A stretch of DNA of 64,000 nucleotides, from positions 34,065 through 98,064 of the forward strand of contig CAYUFX010000005.1 of NCBI GenBank assembly GCA_964444135.1. Reading direction: 5' to 3'. Below the pieces are notes generated by a model. The model searched no databases, was not told the origin of the DNA, and was given only the letters and a program-made list of their open reading frames with translations. Positions 17,023 to 25,698 of the stretch are shown one piece after another. Made by a program: the position numbers and the translations under genes. Each line of letters begins with the position of its first letter. Position 1 is the stretch's first letter. This DNA is from NIOZ-UU13 sp964444135. GTDB taxonomy: Bacteria; Planctomycetota; Phycisphaerae; Sedimentisphaerales; Anaerobacaceae.

Positions 17023-19119
17023 TCAGGCTACATCCGCTAATCCCAGCGCATCCCCGAACTTAGCCAATAATGCCTGGCGAATATTTCTGTTCTCTGCCTT
17101 TGTTAGCATCGGATCTTGCGAGACCAGCTCGAACGCGTTTTTCCTGGCCATAACGAGCAGGTCGAAGTCATCTACGATATTTGCGATTTTCAAATCCGGA
17201 AGCCCGTGCTGTCGTGTGCTGAACATCTCCCCCGGCCCACGCAGCCGTAAATCATGCTCGGCTATCTCAAAACCGTCATTGCTTCTGGTCATTACTTCGA
17301 GTCTGCCTTTAGCTATTTCATTATCGGTCTCGGCGAACAACAGGCAGTATGATTTTGCTTCTCCTCTTCCGATGCGTCCTCTCAATTGATGTAACTGTGC
17401 CAGTCCGAACCTGTCCGCTCCTTCTATAACCATTATTGTCGCGTTCGGCACATCCACCCCGACCTCAACTACAATCGTTGAAACCAGCACATCAATTTTA
17501 CCTCTGCGAAACCCTGACATGGTTTGTTGTTTTTGAGCCGAGGGCATCTGCCCGTGCAGAAGCTCAACGGTAAATTCCGGAAAAACTTCTGTGGAGAGAT
17601 ACTTCCACTCATCGGTTACGGCCTTAACGTCACTGTCCTGCTCAACAGCGGCAATCCGCGGGCACACAAAATACGCCTGTCCCCTTGCCTTCAGACGCTC
17701 GCGGATAAACTCGTACGCTTTCTTTCGGTTATGCCGCTTGACCCAGCGTGTAATAACGGTGCCTCTGCCCGGCGGCGAGTGCTTGATAACAGAAACATCC
17801 AGATCTCCGAACGCGGTCATCGCCAGTGTTCGTGGGATAGGCGTAGCAGTCATAACAAGGCAGTGCGGAGTGGTTTGTTTTCGCAGTTCCGCCCTTTGTG
17901 CAACTCCGAATTTGTGCTGCTCATCAATTATAACCAGCCCTAATTCTTTAAATTCAATATCGGCCTGCAGCAATGCCACCGTCCCCACAACAATATCGAT
18001 CTCGCCGCTTCTTACCCGGCCCAAAAGCTCCGTCCTTTTCCGGCCGGTCAGTCCACCTGTTACTAAAAGCCTTTTTACGTTGCTGTTCTTCAAATATCTT
18101 TCAATGCTTAGAGAATGCTGGCCGGCCAAAATCTCCGTAGGCGCCATAATTGCCGCTTGCGTCCTGTTGGCCACAGCTAACAAAGCGGCATAAAGCGCCA
18201 CCACCGTTTTGCCCGAACCCACATCACCCTGTAACAGCCGATTCATCGGCTCGTGTCTGCTCATATCTGCAGCGATTTCAGCTATGCAGTTGTTTTGGTC
18301 CTCGGTCAGCAAAAACGGAAAACGTTTCCTGATTCGACGGTCGATTTCCTCGGTACAAGCGCAAGGCTTCGCTGTTGAAAAATGCTGCACCTTGTATCGC
18401 CGAAGCGCCAAACCTAACTGCATTAAAAACAGCTCATCGTACTTTAATCTGTGTTTTGCCTGTGACAGCTTCTGCTCGTCCGGCGGCAAATGTATCCACC
18501 GAAATGCGTCCTTTCTGCTGATAAGGTTAGCTTTCTTTAGAAAACTTTTGCCGTAAAACTCCGGCACAAGCTTATCAGTTGCCTCCCGTATACGTCCGAT
18601 TATCTTTTTGATTTGTCTGCTGCTCAGTCCTTTACAGGCCGGATATACTCCGCCGCTAAAATATTCAGCCGACGCGGGGTGTTCTTCATCGAGTACCACA
18701 AACTTCGGATTGGTCAGTTGCAACTGATGTCTGTATAGAGTAACCTTACCCGATGCTATTATAATTTGGCCGGGTTCTAATTGATTGCGAAGATAACCAC
18801 CATGAAACCATATAACCCTGCATACTCCCGTATCATCACTGATTATGGCTTCAAATATTGGCTGCCTGCGATAGTTTTGATAGTCTGTTGACTCAATCAT
18901 TCCGATAATTGTAGCCGTCCGGTTTGGCCGCATTTGAGATATCTTTATAGACCCCGGCAAAAAGTTCCAGTCCCGCGGAAAATATTCGAGTAAATCGCCT
19001 ACGGTATGCACTCCCAGGTGCGCAAAAGTTTCGGCTCTGGCCGGCCCGACTCCTTTGAGAAATTGAACCGGCATTGACAAGTCGAGCCTGTTTTGTGATT
19101 TTTCGCTTATCTCTGTCAT
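17023..19119 (-). CDS. recG: ATP-dependent DNA helicase RecG
   Basis: A 698-residue branch-migration helicase for stalled forks. The N-terminal wedge/OB region (MPVQFLKGVGPARAETFAHLGV; VCRVIWFHGGYLRNQL) is followed by the SF2 core: Walker A GDVGSGKTVVALYAA, APTEILAGQH, DEQHKFGVAQR (motif II DEQH), VMTATPIPRTLAM, and motif VI QLRGRIGRGEAKS. The length and the ending AKFGDALGLADVA fit RecG. The stop is followed by a palindromic repeat. It shares direction with pcm 15 bases upstream, suggesting cotranscription. Confidence 0.96.
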   Translation of the reverse strand: MTEISEKSQNRLDLSMPVQFLKGVGPARAETFAHLGVHTVGDLLEYFPRDWNFLPGSIKISQMRPNRTATIIGMIESTDYQNYRRQPIFEAIISDDTGVCRVIWFHGGYLRNQLEPGQIIIASGKVTLYRHQLQLTNPKFVVLDEEHPASAEYFSGGVYPACKGLSSRQIKKIIGRIREATDKLVPEFYGKSFLKKANLISRKDAFRWIHLPPDEQKLSQAKHRLKYDELFLMQLGLALRRYKVQHFSTAKPCACTEEIDRRIRKRFPFLLTEDQNNCIAEIAADMSRHEPMNRLLQGDVGSGKTVVALYAALLAVANRTQAAIMAPTEILAGQHSLSIERYLKNSNVKRLLVTGGLTGRKRTELLGRVRSGEIDIVVGTVALLQADIEFKELGLVIIDEQHKFGVAQRAELRKQTTPHCLVMTATPIPRTLAMTAFGDLDVSVIKHSPPGRGTVITRWVKRHNRKKAYEFIRERLKARGQAYFVCPRIAAVEQDSDVKAVTDEWKYLSTEVFPEFTVELLHGQMPSAQKQQTMSGFRRGKIDVLVSTIVVEVGVDVPNATIMVIEGADRFGLAQLHQLRGRIGRGEAKSYCLLFAETDNEIAKGRLEVMTRSNDGFEIAEHDLRLRGPGEMFSTRQHGLPDLKIANIVDDFDLLVMARKNAFELVSQDPMLTKAENRNIRQALLAKFGDALGLADVA

Positions 19120-19134
19120 TACAGTTTTGTTGTA

Positions 19135-19797
19135 CTATTGCTCGAAACCGTATTCGCCGAGCAGCTTAACAAAACGAACGTCACAAATTGCTCTTTCGAT
19201 AAATTTACTCGCCCTTTTTTCACAGGCAACTAACCTCTGCACTCCTCCATAGCCGACTGGCCCGACCAAAAAGCCGCCATCGGCAAGCTGCTCAACCAGA
19301 GGCTCTGGTATCTCCGGCACCGCAGCGGTAATCATAATTCTGTCAAAACATCCCGACTGCGGCAGTTGGCCCGCCGGCCAGCCGCAACTGCCGTCTCCAA
19401 TGTAGAACTCTACATTACTAACACCCAGCCCGCCCAGAACCGCCTGGGCCGACTCAGACAACTGTGCGAATCTTTCTATAGTATAGACTTTTTTCACCAG
19501 CTTGCTCAGCACCGCCGTCTGGTACCCGCTGCCCGTTCCAATCTCCAGAACCTCACAATCCGGATAAGCCCGCAGCTCCTGGGTCATCAGAGCAACGATA
19601 TATGGCTGCGAAATAGTCTGGCCCATCCCGATAGGCAGCGGGCCGTCGGCATAGGCCTGTGAGAAATATGACTCTGGTATAAATTCCTCCCGTGGAACCG
19701 CAGCCATCACCTTCAGGACGTCAGGATTAGTTATATCGCGACCCTTCAGGTCAAACCTGAGCATTTGTTCCCGAGCGGCACCAAATTTGTCTTTCAT
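19135..19797 (-). CDS. pcm: Protein-L-isoaspartate O-methyltransferase
   Basis: A 220-residue SAM-dependent repair enzyme that methylates isoaspartyl residues in damaged proteins. Motifs: MGQTISQPYIVALMTQ (substrate and SAM region), VLEIGTGSGYQTAVLSKL (motif I), VYTIERFAQLSESA and FDRIMITAAVPEIPEPLVEQL. The length is typical. It ends 15 bases before recG on the same strand. The start MKDKFGAAREQML is the usual one for the family. Confidence 0.94.
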   Translation of the reverse strand: MKDKFGAAREQMLRFDLKGRDITNPDVLKVMAAVPREEFIPESYFSQAYADGPLPIGMGQTISQPYIVALMTQELRAYPDCEVLEIGTGSGYQTAVLSKLVKKVYTIERFAQLSESAQAVLGGLGVSNVEFYIGDGSCGWPAGQLPQSGCFDRIMITAAVPEIPEPLVEQLADGGFLVGPVGYGGVQRLVACEKRASKFIERAICDVRFVKLLGEYGFEQ

Positions 19798-19929
19798 TAA
19801 GGTAGCTCAAAAAATTATAAAAAAGCTGATTTTTTATTTGACTTCTTGCCATCTTTAAGCGATAATTTATATAGCGACTGTAAGTGGCCGCCATATTGGC
19901 GACCCTCCCGTAAGGGGCAGCCGCTCTTT

Positions 19930-20703
19930 TTATTTTATATAATGATTTTTGACCCATTCGAGAGTATCTACGACCTTTGAACCAACACCCGTTAATACAA
20001 GCTCTTTGATTTTACCGAAAGTTTGTTTGTCAATATTGCTCACTCGTAGTCCTAATTCGTTTTCTTCGTATTTACGGATATAATATGCTGCTAAATCCAC
20101 TAATTGCAAAGCAAAGCTCTTGGCCGAATCAATAAAGAAACCCTTTTCAATAATATTAGTCGTTTTAAGAATCGACTTGGAATCCAACCGGAGAGTTCTC
20201 AATGAACGCTCAGCATCATCCAAAGCTTCTTTCTGTTCGTCAAAAATAAACATACCCAACTGGTCTGCACCAGTCTGCCGAAGATAATGGTCTACTTCCA
20301 TACACACAAAAGGCAAAGCCATTATATATGGATTCACCTTTATGCCCGGCCCGTAATGCTCTTCACAAAATGCAGCGAATTTACTTTTGATAATTCGTCT
20401 GTAAATGACTACGATCTTATTATCCAAAAGTAGCTGTAGCATTTCGTCCCGAAAGGAGAGCTGCTGTTCAAAAGTTAGATTCTCAAATACACCACGCCTG
20501 CTTTTTAGGTCTTTTGCCTGGATCTCAAATGGGCTTGGCAGCGGATCACTGAAATACTTTCTTGCTGTGTTGAAAAAAAGTTTTTCCAATGAAAACCACT
20601 TCGATTCGGGTAAAATCATCGCAGCTAAGAGAAAAACTGGTTGTTGAGGGTCTTTAAGATTAAGTCCTGTGTTTCCCGATTCGTCGATATATACAAGGTT
20701 CAT
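19930..20703 (-). CDS. DUF3800 protein
   Basis: A 257-residue protein beginning MNLVYIDESGNTG, the acidic YIDESG motif that opens DUF3800 domains, which are thought to have an RNase H-like fold. Further acidic residues are at FIFDEQKEALDDAERSLR and in QLVDLAAYYIRKYEEN near the C-terminus, as in the family. The ATG at 20703 follows AAGGGA and is preferred to upstream in-frame codons. DUF3800 proteins are common in accessory and defence-linked regions. The catalytic role is unproven and no partner gene is apparent; the flanking genes are housekeeping. Confidence 0.8.
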   Translation of the reverse strand: MNLVYIDESGNTGLNLKDPQQPVFLLAAMILPESKWFSLEKLFFNTARKYFSDPLPSPFEIQAKDLKSRRGVFENLTFEQQLSFRDEMLQLLLDNKIVVIYRRIIKSKFAAFCEEHYGPGIKVNPYIMALPFVCMEVDHYLRQTGADQLGMFIFDEQKEALDDAERSLRTLRLDSKSILKTTNIIEKGFFIDSAKSFALQLVDLAAYYIRKYEENELGLRVSNIDKQTFGKIKELVLTGVGSKVVDTLEWVKNHYIK

Positions 20704-20853
20704 CTTAACGTTCCCTTGAAACATTAACATCACCCACCTATTGTGTGTCCAAATCTAAGCCATTTTCACCTCAAAGTTAATTTTTTTCAATCATTGTTTT
20801 TTTAGTTAGTTTTTGCAAACTAATTTTACAGGCATGCTGTGGCAGTTTCACAA

Positions 20854-21594
20854 TTAAAATAAGAGCTTGATGGCCGCGGCGGCTGCTAAAATCTGTACAA
20901 CAGCGGTAAACGCTTTTTGCGGGATTCGTTTTAGAAAAAATATACCTATCACCGCCCCAGCCGCAATAAACGGCAGCATCATCAAATCAAGTTTCACAGA
21001 CGCCGCTGTCATCAAGTCCAGATTTGCGCTGAACGGCACCTTAAGCCAGTTAACAACGAAGAAAAACCATGCACCGGTCCCCACAAATTCGATTTTGGGA
21101 AGCCGCATAGCCAACAGATAAATAATCATTATCGGCCCGGCTGCGTTGGCCATCATAGTCGTAACTCCCGCCATGAAACCAAGTCCGACCGCAAACCACC
21201 ATTGGGTCCGAACCGCCGCATCTTTGCCTTTAGTCCTTGTACGCCAATAATTGATGCCCAGCATCACCAGAACTATCCCGCCAATAATCGGCTTAAGCTG
21301 CTGGTCATTTACCACCTTTAATCCGAAGTACCCGGCCGCGATACCTGCAAAGGCGGCTGGAAGCAGACGCAGCACATGAATCCACTTGGCATTACGCCGA
21401 TGATAGCCCGCAGCAAACAAATCCCCTAATATCAATATACCAAGCAGCACCCCAACCGAGCTGCGGGCCGGCAAAACGCCGGCCATCAAAGGCACCACTA
21501 AAATCCCAAGACCCGGAATTCCGGTCTTTGTAATCCCCACCATAACCGCACATAAAGCAACCACAACCCATCCAACCGGGCTCAAATCCAGCAT
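20854..21594 (-). CDS. TSUP (TauE/SafE) family permease
   Basis: A 246-residue integral membrane protein with about eight hydrophobic segments and the internally duplicated layout of the 4-toluene sulfonate uptake permease family: GITKTGIPGLGILVVPLMAGVLPARSSVG in the first half and GVTTMMANAAGPIMIIYLLA in the second. Members export or import sulfite, sulfoacetate or other organosulfur anions. The substrate cannot be assigned here, since no sulfur gene is adjacent. It is divergent from the lipoprotein gene at 21755. Confidence 0.88.
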   Translation of the reverse strand: MLDLSPVGWVVVALCAVMVGITKTGIPGLGILVVPLMAGVLPARSSVGVLLGILILGDLFAAGYHRRNAKWIHVLRLLPAAFAGIAAGYFGLKVVNDQQLKPIIGGIVLVMLGINYWRTRTKGKDAAVRTQWWFAVGLGFMAGVTTMMANAAGPIMIIYLLAMRLPKIEFVGTGAWFFFVVNWLKVPFSANLDLMTAASVKLDLMMLPFIAAGAVIGIFFLKRIPQKAFTAVVQILAAAAAIKLLF

Positions 21595-21671
21595 ACTTAT
21601 TCCTTTATCAAAGTTTTCTAATTATCAACTTGGACTTTCTACCCTCGCAATCTATCGGTTTTAGACCCTTT

Positions 21672-21705
21672 TTGCAATTGACAATTGACAATTGATAGTC
21701 GAAAA
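21672..21705. repeat. Tandem 7-mer repeat (acaattg, three copies)
   Basis: Direct tandem copies of ACAATTG followed by a degenerate unit, in the divergent gap between the permease and the lipoprotein gene. Each unit is partly self-complementary (CAATTG). Confidence 0.6.
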
Positions 21706-21754
21706 TAATCAATAATCCTATGGTAAAAGTTAATCTCAAAAAAAGGAGGCCGAA

Positions 21755-22417
21755 ATGAAAATCGAGAGGTTCGTTGCAAACGGGCCGACAAAAAAAGTTC
21801 TTTTTTACCTGTTGGCTGCTTTTTTAGGCGGGTGTATTCCCGTCATGTCGTTGCATTCACTTTATACAAAAGAAGACGTAGTATTCGAGGAAAAACTGCT
21901 CGGCATCTGGGTGGATGACCCCAATAATCCTAAAAATACCTGGGAATTCAGTCGTATTGAGGAACCGGAGAATGCTTACAAACTGTTGTTTTACGGTGAT
22001 GAGGGGAAAAAAGGCTCCTTTATTGCACATTTGGTAAAGTTGCAGAACAGGTTCTTTTTGGATGTTTACCCCAGTGAGCTCCCGTGGGAGCCAGAGGACC
22101 CAAACAATGTTAAGTGGCTATATAACTCTTTCTTCTTAATACCTGTTCATACATTTATAAAGATAGAAGCCATCGAACCTCAGTTGAAAATACGATTAAC
22201 AGACGATGATGAAAAGATGAAGGAATTGCTCAAAGAAGACCCAAATGCCGTCAAACATACCTCAATTGAGGACAGGCTTCTTCTGACAGCAACGACAAAA
22301 GAGCTCCAGGGCTTCGTAATTAAATACGCCGATGATGTTAGATTATTCCCCGGTGAAATTGTTTTGCTTCAAAGGAAAGCCAAAGTTCCAAGTATTTCCA
22401 AGGCCGTCAAACCTTAA
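21755..22417 (+). CDS. Hypothetical lipoprotein
   Basis: A 220-residue protein with a strong AAAGGAGG ribosome-binding site. Residues 14-28 (KKVLFYLLAAFLGGC) form a signal peptide with an L-G-G-C lipobox, so it is probably lipidated. The mature part has LLGIWVDDPNNPKNTWEF, resembling small lipocalin-like or 'heat shock/DUF' lipoproteins, and later LLLTATTKELQGFVIKYADDVRLF. I cannot assign a family. It lies 37 bases upstream of nadB in the same direction. Confidence 0.7.
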   Translation: MKIERFVANGPTKKVLFYLLAAFLGGCIPVMSLHSLYTKEDVVFEEKLLGIWVDDPNNPKNTWEFSRIEEPENAYKLLFYGDEGKKGSFIAHLVKLQNRFFLDVYPSELPWEPEDPNNVKWLYNSFFLIPVHTFIKIEAIEPQLKIRLTDDDEKMKELLKEDPNAVKHTSIEDRLLLTATTKELQGFVIKYADDVRLFPGEIVLLQRKAKVPSISKAVKP

Positions 22418-22454
22418 TGACGGCTCAAAACAATATATACTTAGGTAAAAATTT

Positions 22455-24122
22455 ATGACTTCTCAGCCGGGATTTAAACAGAAACCCCAAACGCAAAATG
22501 GTGTGTTTACCGAGCCCAGACGCTATCTGGTAAACATCGACTCTATCTCTACACACCAGCTTTTTACTGATTGTCTGGTGATAGGAGCCGGCATCGCAGG
22601 CTTTCGTGCCGCCATTGAAGCATCCGAGCACTGCAACGTCATCGTCGTTTGTAAAGATACCGTGAAAAATAGTAACACTGCCAAAGCCCAGGGCGGTATT
22701 GCCTCTGTGCTTAATAAAGCAGATACATTCGAATCACACATAGTCGATACACTTAACACCGGCTGCGGGATATGTGACGACGGCATAGTTGACTTGGTCG
22801 TTCGCCAGGGCCCGGAACTGATAGAGCAATTGCTCCGCTGGGGTACTGAATTCGACCTGATTGACGGGCATATCGCCACTACCCTCGAAGGTGGCCACAG
22901 TTGCCCTCGTGTTGCTCACGCCCACGGTGATGAAACCGGACGAATAATTGCAGAGGCACTTATAAAAAAAGTCAGTCAGACCTCAAATATCAGAATATTG
23001 GAAAACTTCTACGCTATCGATTTGCTCACCAGCGATGACAACAAGTGCGTAGGAATAATCGGCTACGACAATCGCAGGGGTCTGGAGATAATCTGGGCTG
23101 CAAACACAATCCTGGCAACCGGAGGGGCAGGCCAGCTCTACCGCGAAACCACAAACCCAGAAGTTGCAACGGGCGATGGTGTTGCTATGGCTTACCGCGC
23201 CGGTGCCGTATTGCAGGATTTGGAGTTTATGCAGTTCCACCCGACTACGCTCTACATTGCAGGTGCCACGCGGGCCTTGATTACCGAGACAATTCGAGGC
23301 GAAGGGGCGGTGCTGCTGGATAACAAGGGCCGGCGTTTTATGAAGGAATACCACGAGGCCGCCGAGCTTGCGCCGCGTGACATTGTCAGCAGGGCTATCC
23401 TTACCCAGATGCGAAAAACTGAGTCAACACATGTCTATCTGGACGTTCGACACTTCGATAAGGCATATTTTGCAAAAAGATTCCCGCAAATTAACGAGCT
23501 GCTCGAAAGTTTTGACATAGATATTACCCACGACCTCATCCCTGTTCGACCCAGCGCACACTATATGATAGGCGGTGTAAAGACCGACAGCTCGGCTAAA
23601 ACAAATATCGAAAATCTTTACGCCTGCGGTGAAATAGCTTCCACCGGACTGCACGGCGCAAATAGACTCGGCAGTAACTCTCTGCTCGAAGGCCTCGTAT
23701 TCGGCAAAATAGCCGGACAAGCGATTTCGCAAGATAAAACATCGGGCGTCGCCCATATCAAGCACCCTTTGATAAAATATCAAATACCACTCTCAGACCG
23801 CACCCGTTTAGATACCGCTGATATTAGAAACTCACTTCGTGCTCTTATGTGGCGAAATGTCGGCATCGCCAGAAAGGCACAACTACTCGCTGAGACCCAG
23901 GAGATTATCAGTTTCTGGCAGCGCTATGTGATGGACAAAGTCTTTGATTCCCCCGATGGCTGGGAATGCCAGAATATGCTCACCGTTTGCCTGCTTATGG
24001 CCCAATCTGCTCAAATGAGGCGGGAAAGTCGAGGTGTCCACTATAGAATCGATTTCCCCGAAACCGATGATGAGCACTTTAAAAAACATTTAGAAATCAC
24101 AAAGCGGTTGCCGGAAGAGTAG
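22455..24122 (+). CDS. nadB: L-aspartate oxidase
   Basis: A 555-residue flavoenzyme that converts L-aspartate to iminoaspartate, the first step of de novo NAD synthesis. Motifs: FAD-binding DCLVIGAGIAGFRAAIEA, SNTAKAQGGIASVL, EGGHSCPRVAHAHGDETG, QFHPTTLYIAG and the catalytic EAAELAPRDIVSRAI, with GLHGANRLGSNSLLEGLVFG in the C-terminal half. About 35 residues precede the first Rossmann strand, slightly more than usual, so the true start could be later. No nadA or nadC is in the window. Confidence 0.93.
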   Translation: MTSQPGFKQKPQTQNGVFTEPRRYLVNIDSISTHQLFTDCLVIGAGIAGFRAAIEASEHCNVIVVCKDTVKNSNTAKAQGGIASVLNKADTFESHIVDTLNTGCGICDDGIVDLVVRQGPELIEQLLRWGTEFDLIDGHIATTLEGGHSCPRVAHAHGDETGRIIAEALIKKVSQTSNIRILENFYAIDLLTSDDNKCVGIIGYDNRRGLEIIWAANTILATGGAGQLYRETTNPEVATGDGVAMAYRAGAVLQDLEFMQFHPTTLYIAGATRALITETIRGEGAVLLDNKGRRFMKEYHEAAELAPRDIVSRAILTQMRKTESTHVYLDVRHFDKAYFAKRFPQINELLESFDIDITHDLIPVRPSAHYMIGGVKTDSSAKTNIENLYACGEIASTGLHGANRLGSNSLLEGLVFGKIAGQAISQDKTSGVAHIKHPLIKYQIPLSDRTRLDTADIRNSLRALMWRNVGIARKAQLLAETQEIISFWQRYVMDKVFDSPDGWECQNMLTVCLLMAQSAQMRRESRGVHYRIDFPETDDEHFKKHLEITKRLPEE

Positions 24123-24175
24123 CTGCTTAAATATTTTTAATCAGCAACAAAACCGTGGGAAATCAAGCAAACTTT

Positions 24176-24184
24176 TGCTATAAT
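24176..24184 (+). promoter_or_regulatory. Candidate extended -10 promoter upstream of rnpB
   Basis: TGC-TATAAT is a perfect extended -10 element, about 165 bases before the RNase P RNA. No clear -35 was found. A REP-like palindrome (24232) lies between it and the RNA gene, so its link to rnpB is uncertain. Confidence 0.3.
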
Positions 24185-24231
24185 AGTTCGTAGTTGGTAC
24201 TAGTACTCTATGACATTTGATTTCGTGAGTT

Positions 24232-24258
24232 GTCATTCCCGCGAAAGCGGGAATCCAG
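24232..24258. repeat. REP-like palindrome upstream of rnpB
   Basis: Same element as at 12415: GTCATTCCCGCGAAAGCGGG then AATCCAG. It lies in the 225-base gap between nadB and rnpB, which holds no ORF. Confidence 0.85.
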
Positions 24259-24347
24259 TTTGTTAATTGCCTGAATTCAGCATCAAACGGGAACAACCTA
24301 TATCCAAAAATTAAAATGTCGTAACGTACTAGAATATTCAATTGAAA

Positions 24348-24763
24348 GAGTGGGTCGGGCGGCCGCCCCCGCTGCTTCGCTTTTGCGAAGCAAAACGGCG
24401 GGGGAGGAAAGTCCGAGCAGGACAGGGCACGGTGGTGGCTAACAGCCACCCGGGGCGACCCGAGGGAAAGTGCCACAGAAAATACACAGCCGATGATTTC
24501 GGCTTGCCGGAACACAGGCAATGGTGAAATGGTGCGGTAAGAGCGCACCGCGGCGTCGGTGACGACGCCGGCAGGGTAAACCCCACCGCCTGCAAGACCA
24601 AGTAGCTGGCAACTCGGCCCGAGTGTGAGTCCGCCGTTCTTTGGGCGGACTCCGCCAGCGGGTAGGTCGCTAAAGAGCCAACTGGCAACAGTTGGTCAAG
24701 ATAAATGGTCGCCATACGCCGCTACCAGAGGCGGGGTACAGAACTCGGCTTACGTACCCGCTC
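24348..24763 (+). ncRNA. rnpB: RNase P RNA, bacterial type A
   Basis: The catalytic RNA of RNase P, which matures tRNA 5' ends. The universally conserved cores are present: GAGGAAAGTCCGAGC (24404-24418, P4 5' side), ACAGAAAATACA (24475), AATGGTGCGGTAAGAGCGCACCG, and the 3' core GGTACAGAACTCGGCTTA (24735). The termini pair as P1: GAGTGGGT (24348) with ACCCGCTC (24756-24763), followed by a T run that can act as terminator. The P3 hairpin is extended by a GCTTCGC/GCGAAGC stem-loop (24372-24391). The last 42 bases overlap the convergent lipoprotein gene on the other strand. Confidence 0.95.
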
Positions 24764-25630
24764 TTTTTTTGGTTTGCTTTTTTTGACTTCTATCATATGC
24801 GTAAACGCGCCTAAGCGGATTTTGACCATAACAGTATCCCCTCTGACAACCATTTGGATTTTGCCCTTGTCGAAATTGATGTGGTCGAATTCAACACCTC
24901 CGGGCTGGCTCAGTCTCGTTGCCAGCACAGGTGAGCTGTCCAGCTCGCGCAAAATCACCTCAAATGTTTGATTTATGAGCATCATGCAAATATCAAGCAT
25001 TTTATTTTCTTGTTCGTTGGTGGCTGTATCCTCACTAAGTTCATTTATATCCTTGTGAAAATTGTCTAAAATGTTCCGCAGCATAGCAATTCGCCTTGCA
25101 TTTTCGGTTGTGCCGGGCTCAGCAAGCATTTCTTCTCCTATTACCATTTCGCAGTCATACCTGAGGCCTCGACTGGGACTAAGCTGAAAACTCTCGGCCT
25201 TATCATCTACGAAAAAGAAATACTTGCGTACCGCATTCAATTCCTTCTCCTGGAAAGTAACCATATTGAACCAGGTCTTGAAACCATCTTTGCTTTGTCC
25301 CAATGAGACTACCACGTTCTTGCCATGGCTAATCAGCTCAGCTTCTGCAAAACCGGGTTCAAGCTCATCTTGCAACCTTTGAATTTTAGGCACCGTGTCG
25401 TGAATGATGCTCTGTTTTACCTTTATCTGGTCATAGGGGGCCGAAAGTTTCGCCTGATAGGAAAGCTGCCGAGACCCGGCCCATGGGGAACAGCCCCCTA
25501 ACAAAGTACCCAGAAGCAAAACAGCGAAGATACACATTGCAACCACCGATTTACGACTTACAATTTTTGATTTCTTCGCCGCGAACCAACAGTCAATGAT
25601 CGTAATTTGCTTTGCTCTTATCCGCCTCAT
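24722..25630 (-). CDS. Hypothetical lipoprotein, 3' end antisense to rnpB
   Basis: About 302 residues. After a basic stretch (RRIRAKQ) comes a hydrophobic segment, VVAMCIFAVLLLGTLLGGC, with a lipobox (L-G-G-C), so a lipoprotein is likely. The start at 25630 has GGAAAG upstream and is preferred over an in-frame codon at 25687. The body has no family I recognise; it is charged and helical (ENARRIAMLRNILDNFHKDI) with a beta-rich C-terminal part and a basic tail, KKSKPKKERVRKPSSVPRLW. That tail and stop are encoded on the strand opposite the rnpB 3' core. Confidence 0.7.
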   Translation of the reverse strand: MRRIRAKQITIIDCWFAAKKSKIVSRKSVVAMCIFAVLLLGTLLGGCSPWAGSRQLSYQAKLSAPYDQIKVKQSIIHDTVPKIQRLQDELEPGFAEAELISHGKNVVVSLGQSKDGFKTWFNMVTFQEKELNAVRKYFFFVDDKAESFQLSPSRGLRYDCEMVIGEEMLAEPGTTENARRIAMLRNILDNFHKDINELSEDTATNEQENKMLDICMMLINQTFEVILRELDSSPVLATRLSQPGGVEFDHINFDKGKIQMVVRGDTVMVKIRLGAFTHMIEVKKSKPKKERVRKPSSVPRLW

Positions 25631-25698
25631 AACATCTTTCCTCTGGCCTTTCGTACTTCGTGTCGCGAATAATGATTCTCGAAACATTCTTCTTGCTT

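Noticed and set aside
19880..19930. Terminator after the DUF3800 gene (CCCT...AGGG stem near T-rich sequence)
   Set aside because: Stem is short and the T-rich side faces the wrong direction for the minus-strand gene.
19751..19957. Minus-strand ORF between pcm and the DUF3800 gene
   Set aside because: Overlaps both genes, has no coding character and no recognisable start signal.
24338..24715. Minus-strand 125-codon ORF opposite rnpB
   Set aside because: Entirely antisense to RNase P RNA, whose conserved cores explain the sequence.
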